Below, one piece after another: positions 1-7,031 of a DNA stretch of 48,204 bases. The translations under genes and the position numbers were made by a program. How positions within the stretch are numbered: the stretch's first letter is position 1; every line of letters begins with the position of its first letter. The DNA comes from Pyrinomonadaceae bacterium (GTDB lineage: Bacteria > Acidobacteriota > Blastocatellia > Pyrinomonadales > Pyrinomonadaceae). Below the pieces are notes generated by a model, which ran no database searches, was not told where the DNA came from, and saw nothing but the letters and a program-made list of their open reading frames with translations. The DNA lies in contig JABDKD010000091.1 of the NCBI GenBank assembly GCA_013003215.1, positions 1 to 48,204 of the forward strand. The letters are read 5' to 3'.

Positions 1-426
1 ATCCAGCCGTGTGATCCTTACTTCTATCGGATTGTTTTTGAATGCCGTTGCCAAAGTATCCTCAACACGTTCTCGAATCAGTTCTTTAGGAACCTGCTGC
101 CCTTCGCGTCTGACATAGGCGACCCTCGGGGAGGAAAGGCTATATTCGGAAGACTGAAGCCCGCGAGCTGCGATCACGAGCTTGATCTTTCTGAGCGGAA
201 TGGTTCGCACAGCGCCTATCCTGGGTGCGTATCCCAACGAAATGGAACTTAGCAGATCCTGGGTTTCGGTTGATGCACGGATTTCAGATATGTCGCCCAG
301 GGTCACGATGTCTCCGGCAACGACCGAGTTTTCCCTGATCATGATCTGTGCTTTGGAAGCACTACCGTAAACGGAAGCGGATCCAAGAAGTAACAGGATC
401 AGAATGTAAGTCACGCGTCTAATCAT
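1..426 (-). CDS. flgA: FlgA-like flagellar P-ring assembly protein (partial, C-terminus off the window)
   Basis: Reading the minus strand from the ATG at 424-426 gives 142 codons without a stop up to the window edge. The product starts with a basic N-region and a hydrophobic stretch (MIRRVTYILILLLLGSASVYG), a clear signal peptide, so it is exported to the periplasm. The mature part begins with a segment ending VVAGDIVTLGDIS, which matches the start of the FlgA/SAF-type fold, followed by a K/R-rich beta-strand pattern. FlgA is the periplasmic chaperone for assembly of the flagellar P-ring. The start lies 2 bp after the flgG stop, so it is translated as the next gene of the flagellar operon. 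Identification rests on operon position, signal peptide and the SAF-like opening. The C-terminal half cannot be seen, so completeness is unknown. Confidence 0.8.
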   Translation of the reverse strand, partial: MIRRVTYILILLLLGSASVYGSASKAQIMIRENSVVAGDIVTLGDISEIRASTETQDLLSSISLGYAPRIGAVRTIPLRKIKLVIAARGLQSSEYSLSSPRVAYVRREGQQVPKELIRERVEDTLATAFKNNPIEVRITRLD

Positions 427-428
427 AC

Positions 429-1220
429 TTAGCTGACGGCTTGATTGATCGTACCCAGCATTCTGTCGGCTGTGGTGATCACTTTGGAATTAGTTTCGTA
501 GATTCGCTGGGCCGAGATCATATTGACGAGTTCCTCGACTACATTTACGTTTGAGCCTTCCAGATATCCCTGCGAGATCTTTCCGTATCCTTCTGAATCC
601 GGAGTTCCGACACTTGCTGTTCCCGAGGCGCCCGTTTCCTTGAAGAGGTTTCCCCCCTGAGCAGCAAGGCCGTCAGGATTGGCAAATACTGCCAGCTGAA
701 TCTGGCCTACATTTGTCTCATTGGACTGGCCGGGAATTCCTACTGACACGGTGCCGTCATTACCGACAGTGATCTTTGTCGCGTTGTTTGGGATCTGAAT
801 CGCGGGTTCGACCTGGTAACCGCTGGAGGTTACCAGCTGGCCCTGGTTGTTGAGTCCAAATGAGCCATCGCGGGTATATGCGAGATCGCCATTTGCGAGA
901 CGGATCTGAAAGAAACCACTGCCCTCGATAAGCATATTTGTGGGTTGGCCCGTTTCTTTGTAGTCACCCTGAAGGAAGGAACGCGAGTTCGCAATCGAAC
1001 GGGTGCCAAGACCAATTTCCAAACCTACTGGCAGGTTTGCCGAGGCGTTCGAGGCTCCACCTGCGGACCGAAGATTCTGGTATACGAGATCCTGAAACTG
1101 TATTCGTCCCCGCTTGAAACCGGTGGTTCCGGAGTTGGCGATATTATTTGCGATGTTGTCGACATTTTGCTGCTGAGCCTGCATTCCGGTCGCAGCTGTC
1201 AGAAGAGCTCTGTTTGGCAT
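429..1220 (-). CDS. flgG: Flagellar distal rod protein FlgG
   Basis: A 263-residue protein of normal FlgG length. The N-terminus has the rod/hook family motif (AATGMQAQQQNVDNIANNIA, then NSGTTGFKRGR). The C-terminus has the paired helix (YLEGSNVNVVEELVNMISAQ followed by RIYETNSKVI). Both ends form the coiled-coil D0 domain typical of axial proteins. The middle carries the GSGFFQI and YTRDGSF motifs found in FlgF and FlgG. FlgG builds the distal rod that crosses the peptidoglycan and outer membrane. A GGAG ribosome-binding site sits at the right distance before the ATG. It lies 15 bp downstream of flgF and 2 bp upstream of flgA. It is called FlgG rather than FlgF because it is the longer paralogue, is nearer flgA, and has the better match to the NANNIANSGTTGFK signature. 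Confidence 0.95.
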   Translation of the reverse strand: MPNRALLTAATGMQAQQQNVDNIANNIANSGTTGFKRGRIQFQDLVYQNLRSAGGASNASANLPVGLEIGLGTRSIANSRSFLQGDYKETGQPTNMLIEGSGFFQIRLANGDLAYTRDGSFGLNNQGQLVTSSGYQVEPAIQIPNNATKITVGNDGTVSVGIPGQSNETNVGQIQLAVFANPDGLAAQGGNLFKETGASGTASVGTPDSEGYGKISQGYLEGSNVNVVEELVNMISAQRIYETNSKVITTADRMLGTINQAVS

Positions 1221-1235
1221 TATTTTCTCCTTTTT

Positions 1236-1967
1236 TTAAGTTCTGCCGATCTCAGTTGAGATCTTGCGACCCACATCGTTCATCATTAGCGAGATTGAAC
1301 GTTGTAGGGATTCGAATTCACGGGTGTTGTTAATCATTGAAACCATTTCGGTTACGGCACTCACATTTGAAGATTCCAGGGTTCCCTGGAGAACAGAGGA
1401 TTCCGGAGCGTCGGTAGGTTCTTCTATTCCCGTTGCCGCGAAAAGAGAGTCGCCGTCCTTCTTAAGGGCCTGCACCGGGTTTTCGAACCGTGATATTTTC
1501 AGTTTGTCTATACGCTGACCGTCCGACGAAAGTACTCCGTCGGATCCGATCACAACCTGCGAGTTTTTCGGCAGCGTGATTGCACCTTTTTCACCGACAA
1601 CCAAATCACCGTTTTTCGTAATTAGCTGTCCGGCAGCATCCTGAGTGAAGCTTCCCGCACGCGTGTATCTAACTCCTCGTGGAGTCTGGATCTGAAAAAA
1701 GGCGTCACCTCGAATTGAAACGTCGAGTGCTCCACCTGTTTCACGCAGTGTGCCGGACCGAAAGTCGGTCTCTGAAGTTGAAAGAACTCCCGCGACCATT
1801 TTCTGTGATTCGCTCTTTGATTTGTGGTCCGCTTCGACGGTTGAGTAGGCAAGCCGTTCGGCCTTGAAACCATCCGTGGATGCATTGGCGATATTGTTTG
1901 CCTGAACCTCGAGGGTCCTCTGGCGGGCGCGCATTCCGAGAAAAGCTGTATATAGTCCTGGATTCAT
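1236..1967 (-). CDS. flgF: Flagellar proximal rod protein FlgF
   Basis: A 243-residue rod-family protein. The N-terminal motif (LEVQANNIANASTDGFKAER), the central GDAFFQIQTPRGVRYTRAGSF segment and the C-terminal helix (LESSNVSAVTEMVSMINNTR) place it in the FlgF/FlgG family. It is shorter than its neighbour and diverges in the middle, as FlgF does. It would be exported by the flagellar type III system and form part of the proximal rod. A GAGGAAAA ribosome-binding site precedes the ATG. It lies 12 bp after the small coiled-coil gene and is followed by flgG. Assignment as FlgF rather than a second FlgG is by order and length and is slightly less secure than the family assignment. Confidence 0.9.
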   Translation of the reverse strand: MNPGLYTAFLGMRARQRTLEVQANNIANASTDGFKAERLAYSTVEADHKSKSESQKMVAGVLSTSETDFRSGTLRETGGALDVSIRGDAFFQIQTPRGVRYTRAGSFTQDAAGQLITKNGDLVVGEKGAITLPKNSQVVIGSDGVLSSDGQRIDKLKISRFENPVQALKKDGDSLFAATGIEEPTDAPESSVLQGTLESSNVSAVTEMVSMINNTREFESLQRSISLMMNDVGRKISTEIGRT

Positions 1968-1979
1968 AGTTTTTCCTCG

Positions 1980-2411
1980 TTAGTTGCGGCTGTTAAGGTT
2001 TAGAACCAGTTCCACCTCGCCGGGCATGAGGCCGAGTGTAGCGGCAATGGTTCTGGCATCCTGACCGGTTTCGGCGAGTTTTAGGACTCGGTCTTTGTTT
2101 CGGCTGATACTGGTACGACCGTTTGAGACAGGTTTCGAAACCGGTTTCTTCTGTGTTGAAACATGTCGGCTGCGGCGAAGTTTCGCATCAAGCCACGCGA
2201 TTCGCCTCGCGTGTTCTGATGCCGTTTCGCAGTTTGATTCAAGGAGTCCTCTTGATTCTGCGAGGGTTTCCTCCAGTAGTTCGATTCTTTCGGCTTCGAG
2301 TTCCAGCAAGTGCTGTTGTCGGCGGTTTCTAAGAAGCGTGACCAGCGAAAGGCCAATTGCCGTTGCGCTCAGAAGCGCCGCTGCGATCATGAAGTTGGTT
2401 TCCGTTAGCAT
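1980..2411 (-). CDS. Small membrane-anchored coiled-coil protein of the flagellar operon (SwrB/DUF2802-like layout)
   Basis: A 143-residue protein. Residues about 7-26 form one transmembrane helix. Residues about 30-80 are an E/L/R-rich predicted coiled coil (LLELEAERIELLEETLAESR). A basic linker follows, and the last 35 residues (DRVLKLAETGQDARTIAATL, then GLMPGEVELVL) look like a small helix-turn-helix. This layout matches short motility proteins found beside fliA in flagellar operons. One example is SwrB of Bacillus subtilis, a single-pass protein encoded after sigD that helps C-ring and rod assembly. I see resemblance in architecture only and cannot prove homology. The gene starts 2 bp after the fliN stop and precedes flgF, so it is translated with them. 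A role in coupling the C-ring to rod assembly is inference. Confidence 0.7.
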   Translation of the reverse strand: MLTETNFMIAAALLSATAIGLSLVTLLRNRRQQHLLELEAERIELLEETLAESRGLLESNCETASEHARRIAWLDAKLRRSRHVSTQKKPVSKPVSNGRTSISRNKDRVLKLAETGQDARTIAATLGLMPGEVELVLNLNSRN

Positions 2412-2413
2412 GT

Positions 2414-2875
2414 CTATTTATCTCCCGGATTTTCTTTCTTTGGAGGAGCAGGTTTATTTTGCTGCGGCGGCTTTTGTAGAGCCGGCTTAGCCTGAGGCGG
2501 CTTCGCATCTGTCTTTGGTTTTTGAGGCTTCGGAGGGGCGCTTGGCTTAGAAGGAGCCGTATCTTGAGGAGCGGGGGCCTCGTCATCAGTTTTGATCGCC
2601 CCTGCGAGGAAGGTGTTCGGGCTTTTTTCAGGAGGGGATACCTCTGTGACCCTAACGCTGTAGTAGCCGTCGACCACTACGACTTCACCCCTCGCGAAGG
2701 GGCAGTTGTTTACAAGCAATTCGACCGGTTCATCGACCGTACGGTTAAGTTCTATCATCGAACCGGCACCAAGTGCGGCGACGTCCCGCAGCGGGAGGTC
2801 AGTACTGCCAAACCGCACCGTGACGTCCATCTCAACATCTTTGAGCCGTTCCATGAATTCCTTTTGAATGTCCAT
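2414..2875 (-). CDS. fliN: Flagellar motor switch protein FliN with a Pro/Lys-rich C-terminal tail
   Basis: A 153-residue protein. Residues about 8-85 are a SpoA domain of the FliN/FliM C-terminal type. They show the family landmarks DVTVRFGSTDLPLRDVAALG, GSMIEL, ELLVNNCPFARGEVVVVDG and YSVRVTEV. FliN forms the lower part of the cytoplasmic C-ring and binds FliH of the export ATPase and, in many species, phospho-CheY or its phosphatases. The family is usually 80-140 residues. Here the SpoA domain is near the N-terminus and is followed by about 55 low-complexity residues rich in P, K, Q and A, which is unusual. An AGGG ribosome-binding site precedes the ATG. It lies 16 bp after fliM and 2 bp before the next gene. 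Confidence 0.92.
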   Translation of the reverse strand: MDIQKEFMERLKDVEMDVTVRFGSTDLPLRDVAALGAGSMIELNRTVDEPVELLVNNCPFARGEVVVVDGYYSVRVTEVSPPEKSPNTFLAGAIKTDDEAPAPQDTAPSKPSAPPKPQKPKTDAKPPQAKPALQKPPQQNKPAPPKKENPGDK

Positions 2876-2891
2876 TTGTTATCCCTTTTTC

Positions 2892-3845
2892 CTAGACTGT
2901 CTGTTCAACTCGTACGACTCTCTGCCCGTTGTTTGCGGCCAGAGAAGCTTTGAATTTTCGGTTGCCGCCGACACTGATCAGAAGAGGTGCGTCAGTGCGA
3001 TGGTTGGTGCGAAGAATATCTCCTTCGGTAAGTGCGATGAGGTCACCGTATCGTATTCGAATAGGTTTCGCGTCTGCCTCAATGGCGAATCGAACCCGTT
3101 CGAGCGCATCAAACAAAGGCCGTTTGATATCGGGATCCACATCGTACTCATCTCCTTGTGTATCCGGATGAAACTTTTCAATGACACTCTCGAGTGTGGT
3201 GATCGGCAGGCAAAAGCTCATAGATCCTTTTGATTCTCCGATAGTCAGCTGGTACGCGATCGTCACAACAACCTCATTTTGAGCAACCATTTGCGCGAGT
3301 TGGGGTCGGGTTTCTCTCCCTTCGATTTCAGTTGTGAGTTCTGTGATCGGATTCCAGGCTTCCCGATAAGAATCGATGACTATGCCGAGAAAGCCTTCAA
3401 GGATGTTCAATTCGAGATCTGTTGCGGCGCGTTTCTTCTCAAGGTCGTTTCCTATTCCGCCAAGCATACGGTCGATTACAGGAAATGCGATGGGCGAGTT
3501 GATCTCCACTGCGAAACTGCCTTTGAGCTCTTTGGCGTCAAGCGTAAAGATCGTTGTCGGGTCAGCGAGCCCTTTGAGGTACTCACCGAATGTCTGTTGC
3601 TCAACCGATATCAGGTCCACCTCGGCGACGGCTTTCAGGAACAGCGGAAGGCTTGAAGAAAGAGCATGGGCAAAGAGGTCATGCAGCAGGTAGATCGAGC
3701 GTATCTCGTCTTTCGAAAGCCGGTCCGGGCGCCGGAAGTTATACGGGATCACATTTGATCTGCCCAAAGCACCACCTGCTCCGCCGCCGTCTTCGGGAAC
3801 AAGCGCAGACATTTCTTCATTTGAGACTATTTCACTGGTGTTCAT
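2892..3845 (-). CDS. fliM: Flagellar motor switch protein FliM
   Basis: A 317-residue protein of usual FliM length. The N-terminal segment (LSKDEIRSIYLLHDLFAHAL) is the conserved entry to the middle domain. The middle CheC-like domain runs to about residue 220 and includes SPIAFPVIDRMLGG and LQLNILEG-type sequence. The C-terminal part (about 240-310) is a SpoA domain (IRIRYGDLIALTEGDILRTN). FliM sits in the middle of the C-ring, binds CheY-P near its N-terminus and contacts FliG. A possible CheY-binding segment lies in the first 15 residues (SEIVSNEEMSALV), although it lacks the classic LSQxEIDALL form. The start codon overlaps the fliA stop by 4 bp (ATGA), which implies translational coupling. 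Confidence 0.95.
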   Translation of the reverse strand: MNTSEIVSNEEMSALVPEDGGGAGGALGRSNVIPYNFRRPDRLSKDEIRSIYLLHDLFAHALSSSLPLFLKAVAEVDLISVEQQTFGEYLKGLADPTTIFTLDAKELKGSFAVEINSPIAFPVIDRMLGGIGNDLEKKRAATDLELNILEGFLGIVIDSYREAWNPITELTTEIEGRETRPQLAQMVAQNEVVVTIAYQLTIGESKGSMSFCLPITTLESVIEKFHPDTQGDEYDVDPDIKRPLFDALERVRFAIEADAKPIRIRYGDLIALTEGDILRTNHRTDAPLLISVGGNRKFKASLAANNGQRVVRVEQTV

Positions 3846-4600
3846 ATGAGTGACGATATGTTGGCGCGGAGCCTTAGGATGGCTTGCGTTCTAAGCTGGG
3901 AAACCCTTGATTCAGAGACGTTTAGAACAACTCCGATCTCTTTCATATTGAGTTCTTCGAGATAGTAAAGCGCGATTACTTTCCTTTCCTTTTCTGGTAG
4001 CTTGTCAATAAACCCGGCGAGGATACTGCGTCTCTCGGACATCTCGAACCGTTCAAGCGGAGAATGGCCTCCATCGCTGATCGTGTCCAAAAGGCTTAAC
4101 CCGGTTGATTCTTCCGGCTCGTCCAGGTTGCCGAGAGTCAATCCCCGAATTTCCTGAAGTGCGGAATGGAGTTTGGCGAGCGGGATATCAAGGTGCTCAG
4201 CAACCTCTTCTTCTGTTGCTGCTCGTCCCTTTTCCTGCTCGACGTCGGAGAACGCATCCTGGATCTCTTTTGCTCTTTTTCTTGCTGATCTGGAGGCCCA
4301 GTCTAAGGCCCTAAGGCTGTCAAGAATCGCACCCCGAACCCGCATTTCCGCAAATGTTGTAAATGCGACACCCCTTGAGGCGTCATATCTTTCGACGGCA
4401 TCAAGAAGCCCCAGAACCCCCGCTCCATAAAGGTCATCTCGTTCCACGGATGGCGGAAGCTTCGCGGCCATGCGGTCGGCGATGTACTTCACCTTCGACA
4501 GGTGCCCTGTGATCAGTGCATCGCGCTGTTCACCGGAAATCTTGGCGGATTTACCAGGTAACTTTGATTCGTAGCTTTTTGTGGGAGAGCTTCGCAGCAT
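3842..4600 (-). CDS. fliA: Flagellar RNA polymerase sigma-28 factor FliA
   Basis: A 252-residue sigma-70 family protein with the FliA/WhiG layout. Region 2 contains DDLYGAGVLGLLDAVERYD and FTTFAEMRVRGAILDSLRAL, then DWASRSARKRA. Region 3 is the segment around EEVAEHLDIPLAKLHSAL. Region 4 ends with KERKVIALYYLEELNMKEIG followed by VSESRVSQL, the helix-turn-helix that reads the -35 box. FliA directs late flagellar and chemotaxis genes and is normally held by the anti-sigma factor FlgM until the hook is complete; no flgM is visible here. It lies 1 bp after flhG and overlaps fliM by 4 bp. No good sigma-28 box was found inside this operon, so its targets are probably elsewhere. Confidence 0.96.
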   Translation of the reverse strand: MLRSSPTKSYESKLPGKSAKISGEQRDALITGHLSKVKYIADRMAAKLPPSVERDDLYGAGVLGLLDAVERYDASRGVAFTTFAEMRVRGAILDSLRALDWASRSARKRAKEIQDAFSDVEQEKGRAATEEEVAEHLDIPLAKLHSALQEIRGLTLGNLDEPEESTGLSLLDTISDGGHSPLERFEMSERRSILAGFIDKLPEKERKVIALYYLEELNMKEIGVVLNVSESRVSQLRTQAILRLRANISSLI

Positions 4601-4601
4601 T

Positions 4602-5510
4602 TTAGTTGTGGTTTTGGTTCAATCGATTCCAGAAGGATTTTGCTTTCTCGGAAGGGGTCAGAAGTTCGGTTGATTCTTGTGAATGAAGCTGTTTGGCAAT
4701 CAGCCGGATCGCCCGGCTTGCCGGCGATTGCGGAGCGTATCTAACGATCGGTGTCTGTTCGCGAACCGCTTCGGGCAGGTTGGGATCCGTGGGAATCATT
4801 CCAAGAAACTTCACCCGGTGATTAAGAAACTTACGGACAACCTGGTCAATCTGCTCAAAGACCTGCTCGGCATCCCCTACTCCGACGACATTGTTGACGA
4901 CGATGTGAATTGGTTTTGACTCGGCCTTTTGCAGAATCACCTTGATCGTTGCGTAAGCATCGACGATCGAGGTTGGTTCCGGTGTAGCGATAATTATCAC
5001 GTCACCGGCCGCTGAAAGCATTCCCATGACGTTGTCTGCTACACCTGCGGCAGTATCGATAAGAAGGTAGTCAATCGACTCTTCCAGATCCTTCAGTTTT
5101 TCAAGCAAATCAGAACCGTTATCGACCGATAAGTTGGCGAGTTTGCTGACACCGCTTCCGCCCGGCAAAAGCCGAACGTTTGACGAAAGGTAGATGGAAA
5201 TCTCGTCAAGCTCTTTCCAGCCCGCGACGACATGACCCAGATGATGCTTTGGGGTTACTCCGCAGAGAAGATCCGCGTTCGCAAGCCCGAGATCCGCATC
5301 GAGAAGCGCGACCTCTTTTCCGAGTGCGCCGAGTTCAATGGCGAGGTTTACAGAAAGGTTCGATTTGCCGATTCCACCTTTTCCGCCTGAGATTGCGATG
5401 CTTTGAGTATATGAGCGGGTTTTCATTTGGTTGGATGTTTGAGGAGAAGTGGCCCGGTCGGCCTGGTCGTTAGAGGTGACCAGCCTCAACGTTGATGCTT
5501 GATCATTCAT
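4602..5510 (-). CDS. flhG: Flagellar number regulator FlhG (MinD/ParA-family ATPase)
   Basis: A MinD-like ATPase of 302 residues from the chosen start. The deviant Walker A motif (SGGKGGIGKSNLSVNLA), the LLDADLGLANADLL signature and the DYLLIDTAAGV switch segment identify the FlhG/FleN/YlxH family. FlhG antagonises FlhF at the membrane and limits flagellar number. The C-terminal basic and amphipathic region is consistent with reversible membrane binding. I chose the ATG at 5508-5510, which has GGGGA about 10 bp upstream. A GTG nine codons further up (5537) overlaps flhF by 8 bp but has no ribosome-binding site. The N-terminus up to about residue 45 is polar and low in complexity, and may hold the FlhF-activating helix. 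It lies between flhF and fliA, the usual arrangement. Confidence 0.93.
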   Translation of the reverse strand: MNDQASTLRLVTSNDQADRATSPQTSNQMKTRSYTQSIAISGGKGGIGKSNLSVNLAIELGALGKEVALLDADLGLANADLLCGVTPKHHLGHVVAGWKELDEISIYLSSNVRLLPGGSGVSKLANLSVDNGSDLLEKLKDLEESIDYLLIDTAAGVADNVMGMLSAAGDVIIIATPEPTSIVDAYATIKVILQKAESKPIHIVVNNVVGVGDAEQVFEQIDQVVRKFLNHRVKFLGMIPTDPNLPEAVREQTPIVRYAPQSPASRAIRLIAKQLHSQESTELLTPSEKAKSFWNRLNQNHN

Positions 5511-5529
5511 TGTTTGGTTTTCCCCGGAA

Positions 5530-6969
5530 CTATGCACTCATCCGGTAGGAGGTATTTGCGTGCGGCATTACTTGGTCTGCGATTGTTTCAGCATTTGCGG
5601 TCCGAATATCTTCGGGTACCCGTTGACCCATACAGAAATACGAGACAGCCAGTTTAGAATCGGAAGCCGTATCGAGGACAAGGCCCGGGCGGGAAGTTTC
5701 GTCGAGTTTCGTTAAAACGAGGCTGTTCGCACCATACATATCGAACTTGCGGATCGACGCCAGCGCATCATGCGAATTGAGGGTGGCCGGAATTGCGAGG
5801 CATTTGTGTATCTCTTTGTTGTTCAATAGGTAATCTGAAACATCAAACTGATCCGAGAGGTCATATGGGCTTCGGCCCGTAGTATCGATCAACACGGTCG
5901 ACTCATCTCCGAGCTTGTCGAGTGTTTCGTCAAGTTCTTCGACAGTTCGCACAACGTGGCAGCCGGCCCCAATAATTTCTGAATAGGTTTTTAGTTGCTC
6001 CACTGCGGCGATTCTGTAAGTGTCGAGAGTTACCAACTCTACGTTCTTGCCGTCCTGGAGGGTTGCCCTAGCTGCGAGCTTCGCGATCGTTGTTGTTTTA
6101 CCGACACCGGTCGCGCCAATGAGTGCAAGGCGCTTTGTCTTTTCAAGAGGGTCACCAAAGAACTCGAGGGAAGAATCGAGAATTCGCTTGAGAACCAATC
6201 GCGTAAGGTTGTCGGAGGGAAGCGCTCCGTTTGAAAACTGCGGAACGAATTCTGCCAGGTGTTTTCGGATTCGCTCGGGGTCCAGTCCCGTTTTGGAAAG
6301 CTCCAGGTAGGACTCGTAAAAGGGGTAGTCATAGATTGCGGAATCCTTTTCAAAGTTCACTTCACCGTGATACCGCGTTGACTCGGGTCCAAACGCGTTT
6401 AGAGAAAATTTCATTTCCCGCAGTTCCGCCCGGATCTGGTCAATGTCAGATTTTGATATCGAACCGCCGGTGTTGACCGGTACGGCACCTTTTGGAGCCG
6501 TTGCGGCCTTCTTCTTCGCATGGACTATCTTTGGCGCTTCCGGATTCAGTTCGACCACTTCGATCTGCTTCGTTCCGGTTGCCGGAATCTCGTTTAGATT
6601 CTTTGAAGCTTTTGGGATGATGTTTTCTACGTTCTTCGCTGAGGACGCGCGAACTGCGAGAGCGTTTAAGATCTTTTCCCTGGAATTCGCATCCACAGCA
6701 GAAGGCTTGCGCGGTGCGGCGTATGAGTCATCAACAATCTTGATGCTTCCCGCGCCCGGCTTTGTTTTCTTTTCAAATAGCTCCTCCGGCTTTTCCGCAA
6801 GGGAAGACGATGCCGCGCTTATTTCGATTTGACGTTTCGCGCGGAGGCCGAGAAAGCCGCCGGATTTAACTTGCCGGGTTTCCAGTACAAATGCGTCGTC
6901 GCCCAGGTCCTGTTTGACCTGTTCGAGAGCTTCACGGGTTGTTGTAGCGCGGTATTTCTTAACGTTCAT
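5530..6969 (-). CDS. flhF: Flagellar placement GTPase FlhF
   Basis: An SRP-family GTPase of 479 residues. The N-terminus (VKKYRATTTREALEQVKQDL, then GDDAFVLETRQVKSGG) is the FlhF B-domain start. Residues about 60-190 are a poorly conserved linker. The NG domain follows with G1 GATGVGKTTT, then VTLDTYRIAAVEQLKTYSEI, G3 VLIDTTGRSPYD, and G4 VLTKLDETSRPG. FlhF recruits the first flagellar parts to the pole or to defined sites and works with FlhG. The start at 6969 has a clear GGAG site; an ATG eight codons upstream lacks one and would give a longer, unconserved N-terminus. It lies 62 bp downstream of flhA, the widest gap in this operon, which contains a weak AT-rich inverted repeat (6987-7007). 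Confidence 0.95.
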   Translation of the reverse strand: MNVKKYRATTTREALEQVKQDLGDDAFVLETRQVKSGGFLGLRAKRQIEISAASSSLAEKPEELFEKKTKPGAGSIKIVDDSYAAPRKPSAVDANSREKILNALAVRASSAKNVENIIPKASKNLNEIPATGTKQIEVVELNPEAPKIVHAKKKAATAPKGAVPVNTGGSISKSDIDQIRAELREMKFSLNAFGPESTRYHGEVNFEKDSAIYDYPFYESYLELSKTGLDPERIRKHLAEFVPQFSNGALPSDNLTRLVLKRILDSSLEFFGDPLEKTKRLALIGATGVGKTTTIAKLAARATLQDGKNVELVTLDTYRIAAVEQLKTYSEIIGAGCHVVRTVEELDETLDKLGDESTVLIDTTGRSPYDLSDQFDVSDYLLNNKEIHKCLAIPATLNSHDALASIRKFDMYGANSLVLTKLDETSRPGLVLDTASDSKLAVSYFCMGQRVPEDIRTANAETIADQVMPHANTSYRMSA

Positions 6970-7031
6970 TTGGTTTCTCCAAGTCGAATTCAAGGGTCAA
7001 TTGAATTTTCGTGGCTTTGGGAGTCGGGAGT

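Noticed and set aside
6987-7007. AATTCAA/TTGAATT inverted repeat between flhA and flhF
   Set aside because: Weak AT-only stem with no T-run; insufficient to call a terminator or operator.
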